Below, in pieces: positions 1 to 5,808 of a stretch of DNA of 5,808 nucleotides. The position numbers were made by a program, and so were the translations under genes. Location: positions 1 through 5,808 of the forward strand of contig CAAFTU010000013.1 of NCBI GenBank assembly GCA_900766005.1, written 5' to 3'. The stretch comes from an uncultured Bacteroides sp. Lineage in GTDB: Bacteria; Bacteroidota; Bacteroidia; Bacteroidales; Bacteroidaceae. How positions within the stretch are numbered: the stretch's first letter is position 1; every line of letters starts with the position of its first letter. The notes below the pieces were generated by a model. It saw only the letters and a program-made list of their open reading frames with translations. It searched no databases and was not told where the DNA came from.

Positions 1-44
1 AGATTTGGGACATTAGGGACTTTTGTATTTTTATTATTAGCCAT
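1..44 (-). CDS. hsdS: Start of probable type I R-M specificity subunit HsdS (partial, runs off left edge)
   Basis: Only 14 full codons are inside the window. They begin with ATG at 44-42 and read MANNKNTKVPNVPN, with a next codon beginning CT (Leu). The frame is open to the edge. The start lies 11 nt after the TGA (58-56) that closes the old rhuM frame, and there is no Shine-Dalgarno, as elsewhere in this operon. A polar Asn/Lys-rich start leading into a 'VPNL' motif is, as I remember it, how many Bacteroidales HsdS proteins begin ('...VPNLRFPEF...'). An hsdS is also the one part of the R-M system still missing after hsdR and hsdM. HsdS would carry the two target recognition domains that choose the DNA sequence methylated and restricted. 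The call rests on position and a very short peptide; another small accessory gene remains possible. Confidence 0.7.
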   Translation of the reverse strand, partial: MANNKNTKVPNVPN

Positions 45-55
45 AGTTATAATAG

Positions 56-166
56 TCAATCTTTATCAGGGTTAATATCAAATGGTAATAATTCGTTTCC
101 GTCATTATATCGGTCGAAATCGGAGATAAACGAACGGTCTTGTATGAGTTTGAACTTCTGCTTTTT
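56..166 (-). pseudogene. Out-of-frame C-terminal remnant of the same RhuM-family gene
   Basis: In the frame one base off from the truncated gene, the sequence reads KKQKFKLIQDRSFISDFDRY followed by an acidic tail ending DINPDKD and TGA at 58-56. The segment FKLIQDRSFISDFDRY fits the usual C-terminus of RhuM proteins, where a 'KFRVIQDR.YISDFD' motif follows a 'HEEA..KAE' helix (from memory). In the upstream frame, EAACEKAE at residues 234-241 looks like that preceding helix. So an internal deletion at about 180-183 and a single-base shift between about 150 and 180, possibly in the run of five A's near 163, together explain both pieces. The remnant ends 11 nt before the next start codon, which is normal spacing for an original stop in this operon. 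No separate start codon for this piece is convincing, so it is not called as a gene. Confidence 0.7.
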
Positions 167-878
167 CACACGCTGCTTCTTGAAACTGGTTGGCTTGGTA
201 GCTGTTAACCCGATAGCCAACTGCAATAATGGCATCCAGGTTATAAAAGAGCGGAGTACGTTCCACCTCCCGCTCACCTTCAGATTGAACTATCCCAATT
301 TTTCGGATAGTTGCTTCTTTGGACAGTTCTCCGGTTTCATAGATTTGGCTCAAATGATAGTTGATGGTTCGCGCATCTACACCGAAAAGTTCTGCCATAC
401 GTTTTTGCGACATCCAAAAAGTCTCGCTATTGAATATCACTTCAATGCGACTCTCTCCCTGTGCTGTTTTATACAGCAGGATATTGGATGTCAGCGCATT
501 CTGCATCAATTCGTTGATGGGTAATGTCTCAGAAAAGTATGCTCTTGCCTGTTGCACCAATAGCTTTTTGGCATCCGCATTTTCTGCAACAATCATGCAT
601 GCCATCTTCGAAAGGCGGAAAATAGAAACCTTACGAAATGAGCCGCTGCCTATCTTAACCATATCAACCGCCTGGTTGAAATGCTCGTCCACATTCATGC
701 CTTTTTCACCTGCTGCACGAATCGCCTTGTCGATGACTTTTTGAAATTTCCAATAGGCAGAGTAGCCCATTGCAGCAGAAAGATCACGTGAACTCCAATA
801 TATATTTCCGTTTTCATCCTGACGACGGAGGTCATCAAAGGAAGAACGCATTTCCGGGATATTGTCTTTTTCTGTCAT
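105..878 (-). CDS. RhuM-family protein with DinD-like N-terminus, C-terminally truncated (probable pseudogene)
   Basis: The reading frame is 257 residues, with ATG at 878-876, only 7 nt after the hsdM stop. Residues about 10-120 resemble E. coli DinD: WSSRDLSAAMGYS near 28-40, a DEHFNQAVDMVKIGSGS segment at 64-80, and RLSKMACMIVAENADA at 88-103. From about 130 the protein changes to the RhuM (virulence protein) family: NILLYKTAQGESRIEV, then a helix-turn-helix-like part with MAELFGVDARTINYHL at 161-176, then FYNLDAIIAVGYRVNSYQ at 211-228. In intact relatives the motif YQATQF is followed by RIWAT and a long alpha-helical remainder. Here homology stops at F232 (about position 183) and the last 25 residues look like out-of-frame translation. 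Relatives, from memory, are well over 400 residues in this two-domain form. The molecular function of RhuM proteins is unknown to me; 'virulence' is a historical name, and DinD in E. coli is SOS-induced. Because it sits between hsdM and hsdS, it is probably co-transcribed cargo. I think it is inactive or a partial DNA-binding remnant. Confidence 0.85.
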   Translation of the reverse strand: MTEKDNIPEMRSSFDDLRRQDENGNIYWSSRDLSAAMGYSAYWKFQKVIDKAIRAAGEKGMNVDEHFNQAVDMVKIGSGSFRKVSIFRLSKMACMIVAENADAKKLLVQQARAYFSETLPINELMQNALTSNILLYKTAQGESRIEVIFNSETFWMSQKRMAELFGVDARTINYHLSQIYETGELSKEATIRKIGIVQSEGEREVERTPLFYNLDAIIAVGYRVNSYQANQFQEAACEKAEVQTHTRPFVYLRFRPI

Positions 879-885
879 TGTACAC

Positions 886-2442
886 TTATTCTACCAATCC
901 TAATTCTCTCAGATAGCCCTCAATCTCTTTGTCGAGGTCTGCACGTTTGGCTTCCAATTCCTTGATTTCCTTCATGACAGCGTGGATGTCAATCGGTTCT
1001 TCCTCCTCAAACGTATCTACGTATCGGGGAATATTGAGATTGTAGTCATTTTCTGCAACCTCTTCGAGAGAAGCCAAGTGGCTGTATTTCTCTATTTCCT
1101 TGCGTTCACGGTATGTATCCACAATTTTCTGGATGTGCTGCTCTCTGAGCTTGTTCTGTGTCTTTACCTTTTCAAATTCCTTGCTGGCATCAATGAACAG
1201 AATGTTGTCATTTTCCTTGCGGCACTTCTTGAATACCAGGATGCAGGTAGGAATACTGGTGCCATAGAATATGTTGGCAGGCAGACCGATGATGGCATCC
1301 ACATAGTTTTTCTTTTCAATGAGGAAGCGGCGGATTACTCCTTCAGCATTTCCACGGAAGAGCACTCCGTGAGGAGCCACACAAGCCATTGTTCCCCCTT
1401 CGTTCAGGTGGTAGATCATGTGGAGAATGAAAGCATAGTCGGCCGTTTTGCGTGGAGCAAGTCGTCCGGCTTTACTGAAACGGTCGTCGTTGTTGAACTT
1501 GTCGGCAGCACTCCATTCTGCAGAGAAAGGAGGATTTGCCACTACAGCGTCAAACTGCGTGTCACCAAAAGCATCCGCTTCCAGCGTATCTCCGTTTTCG
1601 ATACGGAAGTTGCTGAATTTGATACCGTGCAAAAGCATGTTCATACGAGCCAGGTTGTAGGTCGTGGGATTTTTCTCCTGACCGAAAATCTCATTGGCTT
1701 TGCCGATGCTTGCCGCACGAAGCAACAATGAACCACTGCCACAAGTTGGGTCATACACATTACGCAGACGGGTATGGCCAATGGTGACAATCTCAGCCAA
1801 AATGCGGCTGACTTCCTGGGGTGTGTAGAACTCACCGGCTTTCTTCCCCGCACCGGCAGCAAACTGGCTAATCATATATTCATAGGCATCACCGAGAATA
1901 TCAATCTCTTGCGACGCTTCCACGCCAAAATCGATGTCATCGAGAGCCAGAAGCACATTGCTGACCAGTGTATTCTTGTCGTCGGCTGTTTTACCCAGCT
2001 TCGGTGAAGCCAAGTCTATATCCGAGAATAGTCCGCCAAAATCCTCTTCGCTGTCCTGTCCGAGTGTACTGTCTTCAATCCGCTTCAGGGAACGCTCCAG
2101 CATGGGAAGGATATTCTCCTTCTTCTTGATGCTTTCAATGACTGAAGAAAAGAGAAAGTTAGGCTCAATAAAATATCCGATATTCTCCAGACATTCCGTT
2201 TTCACACCTTCCTGCAGTTCTTCCACATCTTCATCTTTCTCCATTGCCCACAGTTCCTTGAAAGAAACTTCATCCTCTGCCAACGCATCATTGGCATGCT
2301 TTTCTATTTTCTCGGAAAGGTACTTATAGAAGATGAATCCCAAGGTGAAATACATAAAGTCACTGGCTGACATATTACCGCGCAGCTTATTGGCTACTTC
2401 CCAAAGCTGGTCACGGAGTTTCTGTTGCAATTCTTCGCTCAT
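886..2442 (-). CDS. hsdM: Type I restriction-modification system methyltransferase subunit HsdM
   Basis: An intact 518-residue protein, close to the length I recall for EcoR124-type (type IC) HsdM. It transfers a methyl group from S-adenosylmethionine to N6 of adenine in the sequence chosen by HsdS, and forms the M2S core to which HsdR binds. Residues 1 to about 150 are the helical HsdM N-terminal domain (LWEVANKLRGNMSASDFMYF near the start). The N6-methyltransferase fold follows from about 175: GEFYTPQEVSRIL at 203-215, SAM-binding motif I as DPTCGSGS at 231-238, and catalytic motif IV as NPPF at 303-306. A conserved GLPANIFYGTSIPTCILVFKK lies near 386-406. The end (about 485-512) is a charged coiled-coil-like helix (KEIKELEAKRADLDKEIEGY), as expected for contact with HsdS. 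It starts at ATG 2442, 27 nt after the hsdR stop, with an A-rich leader and no Shine-Dalgarno. No broken motif was seen, so it is expected to be active. Confidence 0.97.
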   Translation of the reverse strand: MSEELQQKLRDQLWEVANKLRGNMSASDFMYFTLGFIFYKYLSEKIEKHANDALAEDEVSFKELWAMEKDEDVEELQEGVKTECLENIGYFIEPNFLFSSVIESIKKKENILPMLERSLKRIEDSTLGQDSEEDFGGLFSDIDLASPKLGKTADDKNTLVSNVLLALDDIDFGVEASQEIDILGDAYEYMISQFAAGAGKKAGEFYTPQEVSRILAEIVTIGHTRLRNVYDPTCGSGSLLLRAASIGKANEIFGQEKNPTTYNLARMNMLLHGIKFSNFRIENGDTLEADAFGDTQFDAVVANPPFSAEWSAADKFNNDDRFSKAGRLAPRKTADYAFILHMIYHLNEGGTMACVAPHGVLFRGNAEGVIRRFLIEKKNYVDAIIGLPANIFYGTSIPTCILVFKKCRKENDNILFIDASKEFEKVKTQNKLREQHIQKIVDTYRERKEIEKYSHLASLEEVAENDYNLNIPRYVDTFEEEEPIDIHAVMKEIKELEAKRADLDKEIEGYLRELGLVE

Positions 2443-2469
2443 ATCTGTTTTTTCTAATTGTTTACTATA

Positions 2470-5334
2470 TTATTCCCAACTGAAGGTGCGGATAATACTC
2501 CGCAACTTGTCGAGTATTCTTGCCAAGGTCTTACGTCTTTTGATTAACCCCAGATGTTTTTCTTTTAAAGCCTCCTGAATAATTTCGGGTTTTTCCTTCT
2601 GCAGATAGTCATATTCCGAAAGGTAATGGTTGAGAACGGCCGAATCCAGTTCCTCTTCTTCAGCAAGCCGGTTGATGGCGTGCGTGCGTTCCGTGGTGAT
2701 ATAGTCGTTCAACCTTTCCTCCAGGTCGCTCGTACCGTCTGCCTTTTTCTTACGGGCCATGAAACTGTCCCGGTCATCATCCACATTCTTCTGGATGAAT
2801 CCGTCAATCAGCTTGGCTTTACTACGGAGTTCGGCATCTTTTATCATCGTATCAAGGATTTGCTGGCGGCGTTCCGAATAGTCCGCGCTATAGGGATCCA
2901 GATCAGCAATGAGTTCCAGGATATAGGCTACATTGATGATGTCGCTGTGCAAAAGCTCCAGACAGAAGTCTATGTCTTCCAATCCGGTGTCCGGTGTCGC
3001 CAGAGGGTCATCTTCGCAAGCCATGCTTGGCTCTTCCTCGGGTATCTGATATTCCTTTGGCTTTTCCTGCTTTCCACCTGCAGCAAAGGTCTCGTAGATG
3101 TCGAGGTATTTGCTGCGGAAATCCATAAACTGCTGTTCGGTCATTCCAAGGTCGGGGGCATCTTCTTCAAATTCATCGTAAATCTGAATCTCAGCATGCT
3201 TCTTGATGATGTCACGGAAAGCAAGGATAAAGTCTTTCTTGTCTTTCTCGCTTTGCAGCAAATCAACGGTGCTTGGTTTGGGGTAAAGTCGTAGAAAATC
3301 GGCAGTCAGTTCCTGATACCGTTTCTTCACCTCCTCAAAGGGAGGGCGTACAATATCTTCCAGATTGTTGCTGTTGCTGAAAAGTTTGATGGAAGCATCC
3401 ACGTTGCTCTTCAAATCCCGGAAACAAACCACTTTGCCGAACCGCTTTTTCTCATTCAGCACGCGGTTGGTCCGGCTGAAAGCCTGCAGCAGCCCATGGA
3501 ACTCCATGTTCTTGTCCACATACAGCGTATTGAGTTTCTTGCTGTCAAATCCCGTGAGGAACATACCGACTACCAGACAAAGGTCAAGCGGTTTCATATC
3601 CGCTTTCTTTTTCTTCATGCGGAGGTTGATGTCGTCATAATAGGCACGGAAGTTTTCAGTAGTGAAACTGGTTCCATACATTTCGTTGTAGTCATCCATG
3701 ATAGCCTGCAGTTCATCTGCTTCTCCGGTACTCTCGCTCACATAGCTTCCGGTGTTCATGCCGGTAAGTGCATCGTCCTGACTGCTGTTTGCTGCATAGG
3801 TAAAGACTGCTCCGATACGAATTTTCGGATTGAGATTTTTGAATATCTTATAGTAACGGATAAGCATGGGTACTGATTGCACAGCAAACAGCGCATCAAA
3901 CTCTCCGTCAAATGTTGACTTATTGAAATTATTAAGGATAAATTTGGCGATTTCCGTCATGCGGTCGTTGTCGGCATTATCCACGTCCTCATTGCCGTGA
4001 TAATACTCCACCAGGAAGCCAAGCACATTCTCATCGGCAATGGCATCCTTAATCAGATATTTATGCAGACAGTTGCCGAATATTTCCTTGGTGGTATGTC
4101 CATCCACGTTGTTCTCTACGAAGATAGGCGTACCTGTAAAGCCGAACAGCTGCGTGTTATCAAAGAACCTGATGATATTCTTGTGACAGTCACCGAAATG
4201 GCTTCGATGACATTCATCGAAGATCATGACGATGCGTGAATGGCGGATTTCTTCGATACGGCTACTGTACCACTGCTTGCTGACAGCAGCATTCAGTTTC
4301 TGGATGGTGGTAATGATAATTTTGGAGTTACTGTGCAAGCATTTCACCAGTTCGTCCGTATTGTCCGTACTGTCCACCGCTCCCGGTTCGAATGCTTCAT
4401 ACTCCGCTTGCGTCTGCGTGTCAAGGTCATGGCGGTCAACCACAAACATCACCTTGTCCACATCATCCAGTTCAGAAACCAGCTGTGCAGCCTTGAAGGA
4501 AGTCAGCGTCTTGCCGGCACCGGTCGTGTGCCAGATATAGCCGTTATCGTTAGAGTTGACCACACGGTCCAAAATCTTCTCGACCGCATAGAACTGGTAG
4601 GGGCGAAGCACCATCAGGCATTTATCCCCCTCATGCAGCACAATGTACTTGCCGATAATTTTTCCCAAGGTACACTTGTCAAAGAAAATAGTTGCAAACT
4701 TCTCCAAGTCATTGAAAGGCACATTGGCAGCATCCGTCCAGTTGAAGGTAAACTTATAACCGCTGTTCGGATTGTTGGCAAAATAGCGGGTATTCACTCC
4801 ATTGGATATGACGAAAAGCTGGATGTAGTCAAACAGACCATGGAAAGAAGTCTTGTGGTAACGCTGAATCTGGTTGTATGCCTGTTTGAGTTCCACTCCT
4901 CTGCGTTTCAGTTCGATTTGAACCAGGGGCAAGCCATTGATGAGTATCGTTACATCATAGCGGCACTTTTTTCTTCCTTCCACTGTAATCTGATTGGAGA
5001 CCTGAAATTCGTTCTGGCACCAGTGGGTACGGTTCAGAAACTCTACCCATACTCGTTCACCGCTTTCCAGTTCAAGCGGATACAGGTCGCGCAGTTTTTT
5101 GGCTTTTTCAAAACGGGTACCTCCTTCCAGGTAAATCAGAATCTTTTCAAACTCTGCCTCTGTAAAGGCAGAACGTCCGAAATCCTCCAGTCTTTTTTTA
5201 TTGTGCTTTTCAAGCTGTCTCTTGAAATTGGAATACAAGTTTTTCTCTTCATCAATCTGAACATATTCATAGCTCATTTGCTGAAGAGTAGCGATAAGTC
5301 CATTTTCGAGCGCTGCTTCACTTTGTAACGGCAT
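2470..5334 (-). CDS. hsdR: Type I restriction endonuclease and translocase subunit HsdR
   Basis: This is the motor and nuclease subunit. It cuts unmethylated DNA at a distance after ATP-driven translocation, when bound to HsdM/HsdS. Counting from the ATG at 5334 (954 residues), the N-terminal nuclease domain has the PD-(D/E)xK residues D127 and E141-x-K143 (in PLVQIELKR), followed by the QxxxY motif at 155-159. Then come the helicase domains: Walker A TTGAGKT (270-276), VVDRHDLDTQ (298-307), DECH box (373-376), GFTGTP (398-403), VGMFLTGFD (589-597) and QAFSRTNR (617-624). A helical C-terminal domain follows, as in EcoR124-type HsdR. The frame also opens at a TTG at 5364, just after an in-frame TAA at 5373-5371, giving 964 residues. 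I prefer the ATG because TTG starts are uncommon here and MPLQSEAALENGLI is where family similarity begins, but the TTG cannot be excluded. All motifs are present, so it appears functional. It is the first gene of the operon. Confidence 0.97.
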   Translation of the reverse strand: MPLQSEAALENGLIATLQQMSYEYVQIDEEKNLYSNFKRQLEKHNKKRLEDFGRSAFTEAEFEKILIYLEGGTRFEKAKKLRDLYPLELESGERVWVEFLNRTHWCQNEFQVSNQITVEGRKKCRYDVTILINGLPLVQIELKRRGVELKQAYNQIQRYHKTSFHGLFDYIQLFVISNGVNTRYFANNPNSGYKFTFNWTDAANVPFNDLEKFATIFFDKCTLGKIIGKYIVLHEGDKCLMVLRPYQFYAVEKILDRVVNSNDNGYIWHTTGAGKTLTSFKAAQLVSELDDVDKVMFVVDRHDLDTQTQAEYEAFEPGAVDSTDNTDELVKCLHSNSKIIITTIQKLNAAVSKQWYSSRIEEIRHSRIVMIFDECHRSHFGDCHKNIIRFFDNTQLFGFTGTPIFVENNVDGHTTKEIFGNCLHKYLIKDAIADENVLGFLVEYYHGNEDVDNADNDRMTEIAKFILNNFNKSTFDGEFDALFAVQSVPMLIRYYKIFKNLNPKIRIGAVFTYAANSSQDDALTGMNTGSYVSESTGEADELQAIMDDYNEMYGTSFTTENFRAYYDDINLRMKKKKADMKPLDLCLVVGMFLTGFDSKKLNTLYVDKNMEFHGLLQAFSRTNRVLNEKKRFGKVVCFRDLKSNVDASIKLFSNSNNLEDIVRPPFEEVKKRYQELTADFLRLYPKPSTVDLLQSEKDKKDFILAFRDIIKKHAEIQIYDEFEEDAPDLGMTEQQFMDFRSKYLDIYETFAAGGKQEKPKEYQIPEEEPSMACEDDPLATPDTGLEDIDFCLELLHSDIINVAYILELIADLDPYSADYSERRQQILDTMIKDAELRSKAKLIDGFIQKNVDDDRDSFMARKKKADGTSDLEERLNDYITTERTHAINRLAEEEELDSAVLNHYLSEYDYLQKEKPEIIQEALKEKHLGLIKRRKTLARILDKLRSIIRTFSWE

Positions 5335-5452
5335 ATACTGATATTCTTTTATTTCATTAAACAATACGGGTTAGTTGTTGAAATCTCTTTGATTTTTTTT
5401 GATGTGTTGTGCATCGCTGCCTGTTTTTGTAGGCGGTCGCACCTTTTGTTTA

Positions 5453-5483
5453 CAAAGATAGTGCTTTTGTAGAGAAAGCACAA
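5453..5483 (-). promoter_or_regulatory. Candidate promoter of the hsdR-hsdM-rhuM-hsdS operon
   Basis: On the minus strand, TTG (5483-5481) is followed by a 20-nt spacer and TATCTTTG (5460-5453). The second box fits the Bacteroidetes -7 consensus TAnnTTTG exactly, and the first fits three of the four bases of the -33 TTTG at the expected distance. Transcription would start a few bases after 5453, leaving a leader of about 80 nt to the TTG start or about 110 nt to the ATG. The leader contains a weak GCCT/AGGC hairpin (5419-5434) and an A-tract, but nothing recognisable as a riboswitch. Confidence 0.65.
5461..5481. promoter_or_regulatory. Palindrome filling the hsdR promoter spacer (operator candidate)
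   Basis: GTGCTTT (5461-5467) and AAAGCAC (5475-5481) are perfect inverted copies separated by 7 bp. They begin next to the -7 box and end on the first base of the -33 box. A dimeric regulator bound there would block RNA polymerase. Because it lies upstream of the expected start site, it would act as DNA rather than as an RNA hairpin. No regulator gene is visible in the window. Confidence 0.45.
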
Positions 5484-5498
5484 TTACATGAGTGTTTT

Positions 5499-5551
5499 CT
5501 ATGCTTGAGCTGATTTTGATGCTTTTGAAAATGTTATGTAATCCTATGCTT
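5499..5551. repeat. Three short ATGCTT direct repeats
   Basis: CTATGCTT occurs at 5499-5506 and again at 5544-5551, and a related GATGCTTTTGA lies between them at 5518-5528. Spacing is uneven (18 and 27 bp), so they may be chance matches in AT-rich DNA. They lie just upstream of the hsdR promoter. Confidence 0.25.
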
Positions 5552-5557
5552 TGATAA

Positions 5558-5608
5558 TGGAATAAGGCGTGAATACTTAGATTAAGATGGTATTCATGCC
5601 TTATTTTA
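5558..5608. repeat. Long inverted repeat / stem-loop upstream of hsdR
   Basis: AATAAGGCGTGAATAC (5561-5576) pairs with GTATTCATGCCTTATT (5590-5605) around a 13-nt loop: 15 Watson-Crick pairs and one G-T opposition (5569/5597). In plus-strand RNA that opposition is a G-U wobble, and the stem can extend by G-U, G-U and U-A to 5558/5608. In minus-strand RNA it would be an A-C mismatch. A T-rich run follows at 5604-5607, but there is no long U tract, so a standard terminator is doubtful. It may be a structured RNA, a protein site or the scar of a mobile element. Confidence 0.6.
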
Positions 5609-5670
5609 CATACGAATATATTATAATATGGTATATAAAATCTATCAATACGAGATTTGTTGTGAAAAGT

Positions 5671-5710
5671 ATGTTTTGCAACATGTCTGTTTTTCTGCAT
5701 GTTAGCAACA
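5671..5710. repeat. Pair of related short inverted repeats (ATGTT-n-AACA)
   Basis: ATGTT-TTGC-AACAT spans 5671-5684, and ATGTT-AGC-AACA spans 5699-5710. The two share ATGTT and GCAACA and start 28 bp apart, so the same protein could recognise both. They lie upstream of the rightward promoter and end at the first iteron. Confidence 0.35.
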
Positions 5711-5742
5711 AATGCAAAGAAAATGCAATAAAAATGCAAAAA
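5710..5742. repeat. Three tandem 11-bp iterons (AAATGCAAnnA)
   Basis: AAATGCAAAGA (5710-5720), AAATGCAATAA (5721-5731) and AAATGCAAAAA (5732-5742) follow each other with no gap and differ at only two positions. The 11-bp period is close to one helical turn, so the A-runs are in phase and the DNA may bend. Inverted copies of the core (TTTGCAT) occur at 5757-5763 and 5785-5791, inside the two boxes of the rightward promoter. This suggests a regulator binding site, or an UP-like A-tract element. Confidence 0.5.
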
Positions 5743-5756
5743 AATAGCAGCATATA

Positions 5757-5788
5757 TTTGCATGATATTAAAAAATGCGCGACCTTTG
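5757..5788 (+). promoter_or_regulatory. Candidate rightward (divergent) promoter
   Basis: TTTG (5757-5760), a 20-nt spacer and GACCTTTG (5781-5788) match the Bacteroidetes -33/-7 arrangement. The -33 box is perfect; the -7 box keeps CTTTG but lacks the leading TA. Transcription would begin near 5793 and leave the window. The gene it serves is not visible. Confidence 0.45.
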
Positions 5789-5808
5789 CATCGCTTTTGA
5801 AAAACAAG

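Larger units (their letters stand above)
5365..5808. other. AT-rich region upstream of hsdR, without a convincing gene
   Basis: This 444-base stretch is visibly richer in A and T than the genes. It holds no tRNA-like fold, and no open frame with credible protein sequence. It contains two candidate Bacteroidetes promoters pointing away from each other, a palindrome inside the hsdR promoter, a 16-19 bp stem-loop, two related short inverted repeats and three 11-bp iterons, each listed separately. The arrangement suggests a divergent gene starting just beyond the right edge. Confidence 0.7.

Noticed and set aside
144..744. Two plus-strand open frames opposite the RhuM gene
   Set aside because: Both are shadows of the minus-strand gene, whose DinD- and RhuM-like sequence clearly identifies the coding strand.
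982..1731. A 249-codon open frame on the plus strand
   Set aside because: It is antisense to the conserved methyltransferase domain of hsdM and shows no family features.
4240..5328. A 362-codon open frame on the plus strand
   Set aside because: It is antisense to hsdR, whose motifs are all intact. The translation matches no family I know and is best explained by codon usage of the opposite strand.
5558..5608. Reading the stem-loop as an ordinary intrinsic terminator
   Set aside because: It lacks a GC-rich stem base and a run of U's on either side, and no gene reads into it from the left or visibly from the right.
5371..5763. A 130-residue open frame on the minus strand upstream of hsdR
   Set aside because: The translation is a low-complexity product of AT-rich DNA with no recognisable family. 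It would overlap the hsdR promoter, the stem-loop and the iterons.
5601..5807. A 68-residue hydrophobic open frame on the minus strand
   Set aside because: It looks membrane-like only because the DNA is T-rich. It overlaps the iterons and the rightward promoter, and nothing supports translation.
5365..5808. CRISPR array or plasmid origin suggested by the short repeats
   Set aside because: The repeats are only 11 bp, directly joined without spacers, and there is no replication gene in the window.

Overview
The window carries most of a type I restriction-modification (R-M) operon on the minus strand, so the genes read right to left. It begins with an AT-rich upstream control region at the right end. 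The organism is very probably a member of the Bacteroidetes, most likely Bacteroidales such as Bacteroides, Parabacteroides or Prevotella. Three things support this: promoters of the TTTG / TAnnTTTG (-33/-7) kind, start codons without a Shine-Dalgarno sequence, and protein sequences that resemble type I R-M loci of gut Bacteroidales. The last point is from memory; no search was run.

Layout in the direction of transcription: (1) 5808-5335, an upstream region of about 470 bases with no convincing gene. It holds a candidate hsdR promoter with a palindrome filling its spacer, a long stem-loop, short inverted repeats, three 11-bp iterons and a candidate promoter pointing right, out of the window. 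(2) hsdR (5334 or 5364 down to 2470), the intact endonuclease/translocase subunit. (3) hsdM (2442-886), the intact N6-adenine methyltransferase subunit. (4) A RhuM-family gene (878-105) whose first 120 residues or so resemble DinD. It has lost the middle and C-terminal part of its RhuM domain and runs out of frame. Its original C-terminal end is still readable in another frame down to position 56. (5) The first 14 codons of the next gene, starting at 44 and leaving through the left edge, most likely hsdS, the specificity subunit.

Gaps between genes are short (27, 7 and 11 nt), which fits one transcript hsdR-hsdM-rhuM-hsdS. HsdR, HsdM and HsdS would assemble into the complex that methylates adenine in a split recognition sequence and cuts unmethylated DNA after ATP-driven translocation. 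HsdM plus HsdS suffice for methylation. The rhuM cargo gene has no established part in this. The R-M enzymes themselves look ordinary. The parts most worth a second look are the decayed DinD-RhuM gene between hsdM and hsdS, and the dense set of repeats in the upstream region.
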